Source: Streptomyces sp. ST2-7A (GTDB lineage: Bacteria; Actinomycetota; Actinomycetes; Streptomycetales; Streptomycetaceae). Taken from it: a DNA stretch of 63,067 nt. The notes beneath the pieces are model-generated. The model did not search any database. It was given only the letters and a program-made list of their open reading frames with translations, and was not told where the DNA came from. The first letter of the stretch is position 1. Every line of letters starts with the position of its first letter. The stretch lies in contig NZ_JAJUWS010000038.1 of assembly GCF_021390475.1 (NCBI RefSeq), positions 1-63,067 of the forward strand, given 5' to 3'. Positions 8,955 to 17,972 of the stretch are shown here, in pieces. A program made the translations under genes and the position numbers.

Positions 8955-10073
8955 TCAGCCGGCGGCGGCCCGGGCGCGGGTGGTGGTCGCGATGGTTCCC
9001 GAGCCGACGACCCGGGCCCCGTCGTACAGGACGACGGCCTGCCCCGGCGCCACACCGCGCACCGGCCGCTCGAACCGCACCCGCAGTTCCCCGTCCACCG
9101 GTTCGGCGGTGACCGGCACCTCCTCGCCGTGGGCCCGCAGCTGGGCGGTGTAGGCGCCCGGCCCGCTCGGCGGGGTGCCGCACCAGCGCGGACGGATCGC
9201 CGTCAGCTCGGCGATCTCCAGCGCCTCCGCGGGACCGACGGTGACGGTGTTGTTCACCGGGGAGATGTCCAGCACGTACCGGGGGCGGCCGTCGGGGGCG
9301 GGCCGGCCGATGCGCAGCCCCTTGCGCTGACCGACGGTGAAGCCGGTGGCACCGTCGTGGGAGCCGACCCGGTTGCCGTCCTCGTCGAGGATGTCGCCCT
9401 CGGCGGTGCCCAGGCGGTTCGCGAGGAAACCCCGGGTGTCGCCGTCGGCGATGAAGCAGATGTCGTGGCTGTCGGGCTTGGCCGCGACGGCCAGACCGCG
9501 CCGCTCGGCCTCGGCGCGGATCTCGTCCTTGGTGGTGAGGGTGTCCCCGAGCGGGAACAGGGCGTGCGCGAGCTGCCGCTCGTCCAGCACGCCGAGCACG
9601 TAGGACTGGTCCTTGGCCTGGTCGGAGGCACGGTGCAGTTCACGGCGCCCGTCGACGCCGGTGACGATCGTGGCGTAGTGACCGGTGCACACCGCGTCGA
9701 AGCCCAGGGCGAGGGCCTTGTCGAGCAGGGCCGCGAACTTGATCTTCTCGTTGCAGCGCAGGCAGGGGTTGGGGGTGCGGCCGGCGCGGTATTCGGCCAC
9801 GAAGTCGTCCACCACCTCGGCGCGGAACCGCTCGGCCATGTCCCAGATGTAGAAGGGGATGCCGATGACATCGGCGGCCCGGCGGGCGTCTCGGGAGTCC
9901 TCGATCGTGCAGCAGCCCCGGGCACCGGTGCGGAAGGACTGGGGGTTCGCGGAGAGCGCGAGGTGCACACCGGTGACGTCGTGCCCGGCCTCGGCGGCCC
10001 GGGCGGCGGCGACGGCGGAGTCCACGCCGCCGGACATGGCGGCGAGCACGCGCAGACGGGGGGCTGGGGTCAT
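8955..10073 (-). CDS. mnmA: tRNA-specific 2-thiouridylase MnmA
   Basis: Puts sulfur on U34 of tRNA for Lys, Glu and Gln. 372 residues with the PP-loop SGGVDS near residue 14, the two catalytic cysteines (in NPCLRCNEKIKF and DSHDICFIADGD), and a C-terminal beta-barrel. ATG 10073 follows GGAGGG. The upstream cysteine desulfurase gene, on the same strand 257 bases away, is the natural sulfur source, so the two form a functional pair. Confidence 0.96.
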   Translation of the reverse strand: MTPAPRLRVLAAMSGGVDSAVAAARAAEAGHDVTGVHLALSANPQSFRTGARGCCTIEDSRDARRAADVIGIPFYIWDMAERFRAEVVDDFVAEYRAGRTPNPCLRCNEKIKFAALLDKALALGFDAVCTGHYATIVTGVDGRRELHRASDQAKDQSYVLGVLDERQLAHALFPLGDTLTTKDEIRAEAERRGLAVAAKPDSHDICFIADGDTRGFLANRLGTAEGDILDEDGNRVGSHDGATGFTVGQRKGLRIGRPAPDGRPRYVLDISPVNNTVTVGPAEALEIAELTAIRPRWCGTPPSGPGAYTAQLRAHGEEVPVTAEPVDGELRVRFERPVRGVAPGQAVVLYDGARVVGSGTIATTTRARAAAG

Positions 10074-10238
10074 CACGCCCTCCAGGGTACGGGCCCGGCG
10101 TGCCCGCCCCGGCGGGGCGGTGGCGGCTCCGTCCCCGGGTGGCCGGCGCGGGTCCGGCCCGACGGATGCCGACCGGTGCCGGCCGCGGCTGTTCGGCACG
10201 ACAACGGTGGGAGACGACCGGTCGGGCCCGGGACCGCG

Positions 10239-10299
10239 CCGTCCGGCGCCCCCGGCCCGGCACGGTGCGATCCGACACCGTCCGGCGCCCCCGGCCCGG
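10239..10299. repeat. 22-bp direct repeat in the mnmA leader
   Basis: CCGTCCGGCGCCCCCGGCCCGG occurs at 10239-10260 and again, identical, at 10278-10299, between the cysteine desulfurase and mnmA genes. Function unknown; GC-rich spacer repeats like this are common. Confidence 0.8.
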
Positions 10300-10330
10300 C
10301 CGGGCGGACGACCGGAGTCGCACCCGACCG

Positions 10331-11500
10331 TCAGGACAGGCCGGCGCCCCGGGCACGTTCGACGGCCGGGCCGATCGCCTCGGCGAGCGCCTTGACATCC
10401 TCCCGGACCGAGGTGTGCCCCAGGGAGAAGCGCAACGTGCCGCGCGCCAGCTCCCGGTCGGCGCCGGTGGCCAGCACGACGTGGCTGGGCTGGGCGATGC
10501 CGGCGGTGCAGGCGGAGCCGGTGGAACACTCGATACCAGCGGCGTCCAGCAGGAGCAGCAGGGAGTCGCCCTCGCATCCGGGAAAGGCGAAGTGCGCGTT
10601 GGCCGGGAGGCGGCCGGCCGGGTCGGGGTCCCCACCGAGCACGGCGTCGGGCACGGCGGCGCGCACGGCGTCGATCAGCTCGTCCCGCAGCGCGCCGATG
10701 TCCCGCGCGAAGTCGGCGCGACGGGCCACGGCCAGGTCGGCGGCGACCGCGAACCCGGCCGCGGCCGGGACGTCGAGGGTGCCGGAGCGCACGTCGCGCT
10801 CCTGGCCACCCCCGTGCAGCACGGGGGTGGGGGTCCAGTCGCGGCCCAGCACCAGGGCCCCGACACCGGGCGGCCCACCGATCTTGTGCCCGGAGACGGT
10901 GAGCGCGGCGACGCCGGAGGCGGCGAAGTCAACCGGAATCTGTCCGACCGCCTGCACGGCGTCGGAGTGCAGCGGGATGCCGTGCTCGGCGGCGATCGCG
11001 GCCGGCTCGGCGATCGGCTGGATGGTGCCGATCTCGTTGTTGGCCCACATGACGGTGATCAACGCCACGTCGTCGGGGTTCCGCCCGATCGCCTCGCGCA
11101 GCGCGTCGGGGTGCACCCGGCCCACGGCGTCCACGGGCAGCCACTCCACGACGGCGCCCTCGTGGTCGGCGAGCCAGTGCACGGGATCGAGGACGGCGTG
11201 GTGCTCCACCGGGCTGGCGAGCACGCGGACGCGGCGCGGGTCGGCGTCCCGGCGGGCCCAGTACAGGCCCTTGACCGCCAGGTTGTCGGCCTCGGTGCCG
11301 CCGGCGGTGAAGACCACCTCGCCGGGGCGGGCGCCGAGGGCGGCGGCGATGCGTTCGCGCGCCTCCTCGACCGTGCGCCGGGCCCGCCGGCCGGCGGCGT
11401 GCAGCGCGGATGCGTTGCCGACCAGCGCCAGCTGTTCGGTCATCGCGGCGATGGCCTCGGGCAGCATGGGGGTGGTGGCGGCGTGGTCGAGATACGGCAT
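10331..11500 (-). CDS. Cysteine desulfurase (IscS/NifS family)
   Basis: PLP enzyme of 389 residues that removes sulfur from cysteine and passes it on as a persulfide. It begins YLDHAATTPM. The PLP lysine is in ALTVSGHKIGGPPGVGAL and the active-site cysteine loop is ECSTGSACTAGIAQPSH. It sits upstream of mnmA, which suggests a dedicated role in tRNA thiolation; other sulfur acceptors are possible. The start at ATG 11500 puts the conserved N-terminal strand at residue 3. Confidence 0.95.
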   Translation of the reverse strand: MPYLDHAATTPMLPEAIAAMTEQLALVGNASALHAAGRRARRTVEEARERIAAALGARPGEVVFTAGGTEADNLAVKGLYWARRDADPRRVRVLASPVEHHAVLDPVHWLADHEGAVVEWLPVDAVGRVHPDALREAIGRNPDDVALITVMWANNEIGTIQPIAEPAAIAAEHGIPLHSDAVQAVGQIPVDFAASGVAALTVSGHKIGGPPGVGALVLGRDWTPTPVLHGGGQERDVRSGTLDVPAAAGFAVAADLAVARRADFARDIGALRDELIDAVRAAVPDAVLGGDPDPAGRLPANAHFAFPGCEGDSLLLLLDAAGIECSTGSACTAGIAQPSHVVLATGADRELARGTLRFSLGHTSVREDVKALAEAIGPAVERARGAGLS

Positions 11501-11571
11501 GGTGATGCCGATTCTACGTTCCGGAACGGAACCGTCCGCCTGCCGACGGCGTTCTTCCAGCCGGAGGAGAA

Positions 11572-12312
11572 ATGAACTGGACCGGTCAGGACCCCACGCG
11601 GAACCCGTACGGCGGCGGAGCGGGTGACCCGCGCCCCGACGGCACGCGCGGGGACGACCCGGCGGCCGGCGAACACCGACCGCCGGCCGGGCCGAGCCGG
11701 CGCGGACTGCTGATCGGCGGCGCCGCCGTGGTGGCCGGGGCGGGCGCGGCCTACGCGGGCCGTGAGGAGCTGGGCCGCCTGTGGTGGCGGTACTCGGGGC
11801 GGCTGGAACCGCGTGTGGAGGGCGAGGTGGACCACCCGGGCGCCGAGTGGATCCCCGCCGCGAGCGCGAACTACCGGCGGGCCAACCGGCCGCGCGACTA
11901 CCCCATCGACCGGGTGGTGATCCACATGCCGGAGGCCACCTACCCGATCACGCTGCGGGTCTTCCAGGACTCCTCGCACCGTGCGGCGACGCACTACGTG
12001 CTGCGCTCGGAGGACGGCCACGTGGCGCAACTGGCGCGGGAGTTGGACGTGGCCTTCCACACCGGAGACCGGCCGTTCAACGAGCGCAGCGTCGGCATCG
12101 AACACGAGGGCTGGGCGGACCAACCGGAGTACCTGACCGAGGAGATGTACGCCTCGTCGGCGCGGCTGGTGGCCGGGATATGCGATCGGTACGAGATCCC
12201 CCGCGACCGCGAGCACATCGTCGGCCACAACGAGATACCCGGTATCGCCCGCGTCTGCCCGGGCCCGCACTGGGACTGGGACCGCTACATCGCCATGGTC
12301 CGCGAGGTCTGA
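11572..12312 (+). CDS. Tat-exported N-acetylmuramoyl-L-alanine amidase (amidase_2 family)
   Basis: Peptidoglycan or muropeptide amidase of 246 residues. Residues 1-45 are a disordered Gly/Pro/Asp leader, followed by a twin-arginine signal (SRRGLLIGGAAVVAGAGAAYA). The amidase_2 domain starts at VVIHMPEA (first zinc His). It continues with THYVLRSEDGHVAQL and RSVGIEHEGW and ends with VGHNEIPGIARVCPGPHWDWDRY, which supplies the remaining metal ligands. GGAGG precedes ATG 11572. Transcribed divergently from the cysteine desulfurase gene. Confidence 0.92.
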   Translation: MNWTGQDPTRNPYGGGAGDPRPDGTRGDDPAAGEHRPPAGPSRRGLLIGGAAVVAGAGAAYAGREELGRLWWRYSGRLEPRVEGEVDHPGAEWIPAASANYRRANRPRDYPIDRVVIHMPEATYPITLRVFQDSSHRAATHYVLRSEDGHVAQLARELDVAFHTGDRPFNERSVGIEHEGWADQPEYLTEEMYASSARLVAGICDRYEIPRDREHIVGHNEIPGIARVCPGPHWDWDRYIAMVREV

Positions 12313-12560
12313 TCGCGGAGGACGGTGGGTCGGCGAAGTCCTCGGAACCCGACACGAGCCGGCTCCGCGAAAAGCGATCCACCACCGATCCGATCGCGAA
12401 CGGGCGAACCCGGGACGGAACCCACTGCCGGGTCACAGGCTTCGAGAGGGCGGCCATGTGTCGGTCCCGGAACGGGATCCGGGTCGGGCGTCCTCGGCGC
12501 CGACACAACCCCGAACCCGCGTGACCGGAACCGTGCCGCGTGGCCTGTCCGGCTCTCGCG

Positions 12561-12926
12561 TTACTGCTCGTCCCACGCCTGGATCAGGGTGTGGTCGGTG
12601 ATCCTGCCGTCGCGCAACCTCATCATCGACTGGCCGAGGACCCGGGTTCCGTCCGAGTACTCGCAGGACTCGCTGAAAGCCGCGCGATCGCCCTGGACGA
12701 CGCACTCCTCCAACTTGTGCGTCATGTCGCGGCTGTACACGTCGTCGAGCATGGCGGCGATCTCGTCGCGTCCGTGCAGCACCCTCGGGTGGCTGGGTTG
12801 CGCGGTGTGATCCACGACGCGCAGTTCGGCGTCCTCGGCGTAGAGCGACAGGAGGGTGTTCGGATCGCCTTCGACGCCCCGACGCAATGTCTCGGCGTCG
12901 AAGGGTGAACGTGTCGCGGTACCCAT
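12561..12926 (-). CDS. SnoaL-like / NTF2-fold small protein
   Basis: 121 residues in the cone-shaped NTF2-like fold, with the typical sequence pattern LYAEDAELRVVDH, VLHGRDEIAAML and MRLRDGRITDHTLIQAWDEQ. Members include polyketide cyclases, ketosteroid isomerases and many stress-related proteins. The function here is unknown, with no cyclase context nearby. The start at ATG 12926 is firmly set by AAGGAGGTCACC. Confidence 0.85.
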   Translation of the reverse strand: MGTATRSPFDAETLRRGVEGDPNTLLSLYAEDAELRVVDHTAQPSHPRVLHGRDEIAAMLDDVYSRDMTHKLEECVVQGDRAAFSESCEYSDGTRVLGQSMMRLRDGRITDHTLIQAWDEQ

Positions 12927-13436
12927 GGTGACCTCCTTCGTGAACCGCGACCCACGGGGGCGCGGGCCGCGGAGGGCCTCTCCTACGACTTTACTCCGGC
13001 CGGCCGGGCGGGCAGCCGGGCAGTCGCACCCGAGGAGTGAGCATCCGGGGCGAGGGAGGACACCGGCACAACACCGCGAAGGCCCGAACACGACCGGTGC
13101 GGCGGAATCCGGTGATCCCCCTGCCACTCGTGCGGTCGGTGGGAGTGGGGCGATCGGAACCTCACCCCTCGCCGGCTATGGTGTCGACGTGCCGGCCGCC
13201 TGAACAGGCATGTGGGGGCGGGGTTTCCTGCCTCTCACCGGAAGGAATCGACTCCACCTTGCGCGATCGGTGATCACATGAAGTGGAGTTCATGCGTATG
13301 TCCGGGCCCATCCGCGCCGGGCCCGCACGAGGACTGCGACGCCGCGCACCCGAGGGTGACCAGGGACGAACGGAAGGTCCGGGTCCGAGGCCCCAGCCGG
13401 GGCGGTGCCGCCCATTCACCGGAGTACCCTGCCCGC
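12927..13436. other. Intergenic gap with an inverted repeat
   Basis: Divergent spacer of 510 bases between the SnoaL-like and HAD genes. No supported gene. It contains CATGAA-N6-TTCATG (13277-13294), within a larger imperfect stem (13250-13290, GACTCCAC pairing with GTGGAGTT), which might be an operator or a processed structure. Confidence 0.45.
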
Positions 13437-14105
13437 ATGATTCGTGCCGTGGCCCTGGACGTGGGGGAAACCCTCATCCGTGACGATCGATACTGGTCGT
13501 CCTGGGCCGATTGGCTCGGTGTACCCCGGCACACCCTCTCCGCTCTGGTCGGTGCGGTGGTCGCGCAGGGCAGGGACAACTCCGACGCGGTACGTCTGCT
13601 GCGGCCCGACATCGACCCGACCGCCGAATACACGGCGCGGGAAACCGCCGGGCGAGGGGAGTACCTGGACGAGAGCGATGTGTACGAGGATGTCCGCCCG
13701 GCGCTGACCGCCATGCGTCGGGCCGGGATTCGAGTGGTGGTCGCCGGGAACCAGACGGTACGGGCAGGTGAGCTGCTGCGCGGCCTCGCCCTTCCGGCGG
13801 ATGTGGTGGCGACCTCCGGGGAGTGGGGTGTGGCGAAGCCGGATCCCGGGTTCTTCCGGAAAGTGGTGGATCTGGCGGGGGTAAGGAGTCCGGGACAGGT
13901 GCTGTACGTGGGCGACCACCCCGCCAACGACATTCATCCGGCACGAGAGGCAGGCCTGTTGACGGCCCATCTGCGGCGGGGGCCGTGGGGGCACCTGTGG
14001 GCCGACGACCCAGCCGTACGAACTGCGGCCGACTGGTCCGTCGACTCCCTGCACGACCTGATCCCCCTGATCTCGAATACCGAAGGCCGTCCCTCTCTCC
14101 GCTGA
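13437..14105 (+). CDS. HAD-family hydrolase
   Basis: 222 residues. Motif I is LDVGETLI (first Asp nucleophile present; the second acid is replaced by Gly, as in a subset of HAD phosphatases). Motif II is VVVAGNQT, motif III Lys is in GVAKPDPGFF, and motif IV is YVGDHPANDI. The cap region between motifs I and II is helical. Likely a small-molecule phosphatase or haloacid dehalogenase-like enzyme; substrate unknown. The following XRE regulator gene starts 77 bases downstream on the same strand. Confidence 0.88.
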   Translation: MIRAVALDVGETLIRDDRYWSSWADWLGVPRHTLSALVGAVVAQGRDNSDAVRLLRPDIDPTAEYTARETAGRGEYLDESDVYEDVRPALTAMRRAGIRVVVAGNQTVRAGELLRGLALPADVVATSGEWGVAKPDPGFFRKVVDLAGVRSPGQVLYVGDHPANDIHPAREAGLLTAHLRRGPWGHLWADDPAVRTAADWSVDSLHDLIPLISNTEGRPSLR

Positions 14106-14182
14106 AAGAACGGTTCACCGCTTCCGGACACACAGCCACTTCGGTTCGATACCATTCGGACACTCCCCCCTCGGAGGTCCGC

Positions 14183-15370
14183 ATGGCGGGTTCGGAACGT
14201 TCCCCAAGAATTGGCGAACGCATTGCATATCATCGTCGTATCGCCCGGTTGACCCAGCAACGCCTCGCTGACACCTCGGGCATCGCGCTGGGCACCATTC
14301 GCAAAATCGAACGCGGAGAGCGAGGTGCTTCCGAATCCACGCTGGATCGCATCGCCGATGCCCTCCACATCGATCCGGTTCACCTGCACGGCACACCCGA
14401 ACGCGGTGAAACCCGCGTGCATCACGCCATGCGCCAATTGTCCGGGATCCTGGCCTGCCACGAGGACCCGGACGACAGAGCATTCGACTCACCATCAGCG
14501 CTGAGGGCGAGAGTCGAAAAAATGACCGCCCATCGTCTCGCAGCTCGATACACTCCGATCTCGAGGCAAGCCCCTGAACTATTGGAAGAGCTCTTCCGTG
14601 CTTTTCACACCTCTTCTCACGGTGATCGAAAATCGACAGGAAAGCTACTCGTCATGGCCCTGAGGTCCGCCGACGCAGTTGCCTACAAGCACCGGGCACT
14701 GGACCTCTCGGCCAGATTGATCGATACGATGCGGTGGACTGCGGACCGAGTGGGGGACCCACTACTGGCCGGCATGGTCGCGTATGTACGCACCGAAACC
14801 TTTTTCGCGACCGAGACCCACACAGCCGGTTTGCGGGCTCTGGAACGGGCCATCGATCTCTCACCGTCTCCCACGACGGCCGACTCCACCGCGTCCCTGG
14901 GAGCCCTCCATATGCGTGCGGCCGTCATCGCCGGACGTTCAAGGAATTCGACCGCCGCAGGGGCACATATCAGCGAAGCTCGCGAACTCGCCGATCGCGT
15001 CCCGGAAGGAGTCTACAACGGTACGGCCTTCGGTCCTCACAGTCTGCGTATCCACGAGATCTCACTCGCGGTCTCCCTCGGGGACGGACACGCCCACCGG
15101 GCTCTCGAAATCTCCCGGGAGTGGCGCCCACCCTCCGGAACCCTTCCGGAACGACATTCCTCTTTCCATATCGAACTGGCCCGCGCTCAACTGTGGGCGG
15201 GCCGACCCGGAGAGGCATTTGATTCCTTGAAGGCAGCACGCCGAGTTGCCCCCCAGCACACTCGAGAGCACCCCTGGGTCCGGGAGGATGTGGCCACTTT
15301 GCGCAGACTGCGACGCGGCAGCGCGGAGGAACTGACCCGCTTCGCCACATGGTGCGAAGCCGGTGGATAG
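14183..15370 (+). CDS. XRE-family regulator with C-terminal TPR-like helical domain
   Basis: 395 residues. The N-terminal helix-turn-helix spans about residues 8-65 (IGERIAYHRRIARLTQQRLADTSGIALGTIRKIERGERGAS, ending in HIDPVHLHG). The remaining about 300 residues are alpha-helical repeats (LLVMALRSADAVAYKHRALDLSARLID, ALRALERAIDLS-like segments), as in Streptomyces XRE-TPR sensors. GGAGG precedes ATG 14183. The DNA is clearly lower in GC than flanking genes, with codons such as TTC/ATT/AAA/TTG common, suggesting later acquisition. It precedes three small genes that it probably regulates; a palindrome (15379-15395) follows its stop. Confidence 0.88.
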   Translation: MAGSERSPRIGERIAYHRRIARLTQQRLADTSGIALGTIRKIERGERGASESTLDRIADALHIDPVHLHGTPERGETRVHHAMRQLSGILACHEDPDDRAFDSPSALRARVEKMTAHRLAARYTPISRQAPELLEELFRAFHTSSHGDRKSTGKLLVMALRSADAVAYKHRALDLSARLIDTMRWTADRVGDPLLAGMVAYVRTETFFATETHTAGLRALERAIDLSPSPTTADSTASLGALHMRAAVIAGRSRNSTAAGAHISEARELADRVPEGVYNGTAFGPHSLRIHEISLAVSLGDGHAHRALEISREWRPPSGTLPERHSSFHIELARAQLWAGRPGEAFDSLKAARRVAPQHTREHPWVREDVATLRRLRRGSAEELTRFATWCEAGG

Positions 15371-15378
15371 CCTGCCGC

Positions 15379-15395
15379 TACCCCGGAGTGGGGTA
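15379..15395. promoter_or_regulatory. Palindrome TACCCC-N5-GGGGTA, candidate operator
   Basis: A perfect 6-bp inverted repeat between the XRE gene stop and the 116-residue gene. It is a plausible binding site of the adjacent XRE regulator, controlling the downstream small-gene operon. Seen in sequence; the assignment is inference. Confidence 0.35.
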
Positions 15396-15460
15396 CTTGT
15401 GGCATCGTGCCGGGGCCATCCTCCCAGGAGTCGGTTCCCACGACCACCGGAGGTCACGAC

Positions 15461-15811
15461 ATGGGTATTTCAAGGAAAGTTTTCACGCCTCGCAGTGATC
15501 GGAGCCTCGATGCCACGCCCCACCCGAACAGCCTCACACCCGGCATCGAGGATTCTTCGACACCTTTGGAAAAGACACTTGAAGGGGATGCTCGTGTGAT
15601 TCCCGACCCCTGCGAGACGGCACGAATTTTTCATCCGAACATCCCGCATCTCCCGCCACCCCTCCCCATGCCCGGCACACGACCGGTGCGGGCGCTGGTC
15701 CGCTGTGGCGGATGTGGCGAACTGACCCGCGACGGACGGCGAGTCCCGGGAGCCGGCACGGAAATGCCAACGTGGATCTGCCCGGAGTGCGTGAAGGAAC
15801 ACAAGCGATGA
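15461..15811 (+). CDS. Small zinc-ribbon protein of unknown function
   Basis: 116 residues. A variable, low-GC first half contains a Pro-rich stretch (HPNIPHLPPPLPMPGTRP). A C-terminal putative zinc ribbon follows: VRCGGCGELTRDG and WICPECVKEHKR. GGAGGTCACGAC precedes ATG 15461. Its stop overlaps the next start (ATGA at 15808-15811), so the two are translationally coupled. No family recognised. Confidence 0.7.
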   Translation: MGISRKVFTPRSDRSLDATPHPNSLTPGIEDSSTPLEKTLEGDARVIPDPCETARIFHPNIPHLPPPLPMPGTRPVRALVRCGGCGELTRDGRRVPGAGTEMPTWICPECVKEHKR

Positions 15812-16056
15812 GGCGCACGACGCTCCGGTTCCGGGAGTACACGATCGAGCCGGATCGGGAGCCGGACGCGGAGGCGATCGGCTTCGCCGGGGAGTGCGCG
15901 GTATGCGGGGAGCGCGGTCCCGTGGGTGGACCGGTACAGCACGGGGAGACGGTGATCTCGTGGATGCTCGATCATCTGCGGCGGCACCCGGAGCACCTGT
16001 CCTACCGGGAGATCATCACCCGCCCCTACCGGGCCGTCCCCGGGCGGTGGCGATGA
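15808..16056 (+). CDS. Small Cys/His protein (DUF7848-like)
   Basis: 82 residues resembling the short DUF7848-type proteins of Streptomyces, which I recall as neighbours of XRE regulators: RFREYTIEPDREPDAEAIGFAGECAVCGE, then HGETVISWMLDHLRRHPEHLSY. Two Cys (CAVCGE) and downstream His residues form a likely C2H2 zinc site. It overlaps the previous gene by four bases and the next by four bases (ATGA at both ends). No known biochemical function. Confidence 0.7.
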   Translation: MRRTTLRFREYTIEPDREPDAEAIGFAGECAVCGERGPVGGPVQHGETVISWMLDHLRRHPEHLSYREIITRPYRAVPGRWR

Positions 16057-16271
16057 GCGCCCCGGCGAGCCTTCCGGAATGGATGGAGACGGTGACGATC
16101 ACCCGCGCCACCGTCCGCGTCGAGGACCGGGTGGTGGTCGGCGGGGTGCCGATGCGGGTGGTGGACGTGGTGCGGACCCTCACCGGTGTCCGGTTGGACC
16201 TGGAAGAGGGCGAGCGCCTGTGGCTGACCGCCCGCACCCGACTGACCGGCTTTCGCGAACCCGGCGACTGA
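16053..16271 (+). CDS. Small basic/acidic beta-rich protein of unknown function
   Basis: 72 residues, predicted mostly beta: VTITRATVRVEDRVVVGG, RVVDVVRTLTGVRLDLEEGERLWLTA. No signal, membrane segment or motif. ATGA overlap with the upstream gene places it last in the XRE-associated operon. A strong hairpin follows its stop. Confidence 0.65.
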   Translation: MSAPASLPEWMETVTITRATVRVEDRVVVGGVPMRVVDVVRTLTGVRLDLEEGERLWLTARTRLTGFREPGD

Positions 16272-16297
16272 GCGCCCGCCATCCGTCGGACCCACGA

Positions 16298-16333
16298 GGC
16301 CCCGGGACCGCTCGCAGGAGTGGTCCCGGGGCC
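16298..16333. terminator. Bidirectional terminator hairpin
   Basis: Perfect 12-bp inverted repeat GGCCCCGGGACC / GGTCCCGGGGCC with a 12-base loop, between the convergent small-gene operon and dps. Confidence 0.75.
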
Positions 16334-16470
16334 CTCGACCGTTCCGGATTCTTTCCGATCGGCTGCGGAATTCCGGGGATTTTCCGTCCCGTCCCGACAC
16401 GTCTCGTCACGCGGTGACACGTCTCGACACGACTGTTTTGGCAGGTCAGCGGCGCTACGAGCCTCTGACC

Positions 16471-16944
16471 TCAGCTGCCGTCCTCGGCCTGGAACATCCA
16501 GTGGTGCTTCTCGAGGGCGGCGGTGATCTGGATGATCAGGTCCTCGGTGACCGGGTCGGCCTTGCCGACCGCCCCCATCCGCTCCCGCATCCGGGTGACG
16601 ACGGAGGCCAGGGCGTCGACCAGGTGGGCGACGGCGTCGGTGTCCCTCTGCCAGCCCTCGGGGGCGGTGGCGATGCCCGTGCTCTTGGCCACCGTGGCGG
16701 CGCGGCCGTCGGGGGCGATGCCCAGGGCGGCGGCCCGCTCGGCGACGGTGTCGGAGTAGGTGCGGGCGGTGGCCACGACCTCGTCGAGCTGGAGGTGGAC
16801 GGTGCGGAACCGGGGGCCGACGACGTTCCAGTGGGTCTGCTTGGCGACCAGGGACAGGTCCACCAGGTCCACCAGGGCGCCCTGGAGCGCCTCGCCGACG
16901 ACCTTGAGCGCCTCGTCCGGGAGCGTGCTCTTCACGGCATACAT
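16471..16944 (-). CDS. dps: Dps-family DNA-protecting ferritin
   Basis: 157 residues, typical Dps length. The intersubunit ferroxidase signature is in KQTHWNVVGPRF and HLQLDEVVATART, with the later helix ALEKHHWMFQAEDGS. It stores iron and protects DNA under stress as a dodecamer. The C-terminal tail is short, so DNA binding would rely on the N-terminus. Start ATG 16944 with a weak AAGG site. Confidence 0.92.
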   Translation of the reverse strand: MYAVKSTLPDEALKVVGEALQGALVDLVDLSLVAKQTHWNVVGPRFRTVHLQLDEVVATARTYSDTVAERAAALGIAPDGRAATVAKSTGIATAPEGWQRDTDAVAHLVDALASVVTRMRERMGAVGKADPVTEDLIIQITAALEKHHWMFQAEDGS

Positions 16945-17040
16945 GCTGGAGCCCTTTCGTCCGGTTTGAGAGCTTCCACCGGCCAGGCTAGCGCCGATGC
17001 GCCGGTCCCGCCGGGGGTCGGGGTGCCCCTACCCCGGACA

Positions 17041-17691
17041 ATGGGCCCCATGGGTACTTCGCGCCACACGATCCGACTCGCGGGGGCCGCCGACCTGGCG
17101 GACATCTGTCGGATGGTGAACCACTGGATCGCCACCTCCCACGTCAACTTCCGCACCGAACCGCAGGAGGTCGGCGAGTGGCTGTCCCTGTGGGAGGCCG
17201 GACACGAGCGGTATCCGTGGTTGGTGGCGGTGGAGACCGACCCGCCGAGCACCGACGTGCCGGCCGCCGGGGAGGCGGCCGAACGGGTGGTGGCGGCCTG
17301 TTACGCCGTGCCGTGGAGTCCGCGCGGGGCCTACGGCTGGACGGCCGAGTCGGTGATCTACCTGCGCCCCGAGGCGCGGGGCACGGGACTGGGCCGTCGG
17401 CTGTACGACCTGCTGCTGACGATGCTGGAGGCGCAGGGCTTCCGGGCCGTGCACGCGGGGGTGGCGCAGCCGAACCCGGGCAGTGACGCCCTGCACCGGG
17501 GGGCGGGTTTCGAGCCGGTGGGCGTCTTCACCGGCGCGGGGTTCAAGAACGGCGAGTGGCGCGACGTGGCCTACTGGCGTCGCACGCTCGGACCGGGGAC
17601 GAGCGAACCGCCGGGGGAGTTGCGCCCGGTGGCAAAGGTGGCCGCCGACCTCGGCGTGCCCGGGCCGCCCACACCTCCGGGCCGGGGCTGA
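17041..17691 (+). CDS. GNAT N-acetyltransferase (phosphinothricin acetyltransferase-like)
   Basis: 216 residues. GNAT fold with acetyl-CoA motif A in EARGTGLGRRLYDLLL, preceded by the strand ESVIYLRP. The pattern FRTEPQEVGEWLSLW, AQPNPGSDALHRGAGFEPVGVFTGAGFKNGEWRDVAYWRR matches the PAT/bar group, which acetylates phosphinothricin or methionine sulfoximine-like compounds. The real substrate is unknown. Two in-frame starts (17041, 17050) cannot be separated; neither has a good ribosome site. Confidence 0.88.
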   Translation: MGPMGTSRHTIRLAGAADLADICRMVNHWIATSHVNFRTEPQEVGEWLSLWEAGHERYPWLVAVETDPPSTDVPAAGEAAERVVAACYAVPWSPRGAYGWTAESVIYLRPEARGTGLGRRLYDLLLTMLEAQGFRAVHAGVAQPNPGSDALHRGAGFEPVGVFTGAGFKNGEWRDVAYWRRTLGPGTSEPPGELRPVAKVAADLGVPGPPTPPGRG

Positions 17692-17872
17692 CGCGCCGAC
17701 CGATGTCCGCGGAACGACTCGGGGCGGATCCCGGTGGGGCCCTCGGATCCATCTCGAGTGCGAACGGTTCGCCCCCGATCACGGGGTTCGACCGGTGGAT
17801 GTTCCGTGACCGGTGGCGGCACCCCGGGCACGGCTACGGCTACCGGGACCCGGGAGACATCGGAAGGTGCCG

Positions 17873-17905
17873 GGGCCCGGCCGCGTGGTCGACACGGCCG
17901 GGCCC
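17873..17905. terminator. Terminator hairpin between convergent genes
   Basis: Perfect 11-bp inverted repeat GGGCCCGGCCG / CGGCCGGGCCC with an 11-base loop, between the GNAT gene and the thioesterase gene. Confidence 0.7.
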
Positions 17906-17972
17906 TCGTGGTGTCGGCGCGCACGGCGCCGGGGTCCGGCGGGCGATCGGCCCCCGGAGATCTCGACGCTCC

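Noticed and set aside
5005..9055. Other long overlapping frames around the SDR, methyltransferase and nitrilase genes
   Set aside because: Out-of-frame shadows with biased composition; the annotated frames carry all recognisable motifs.
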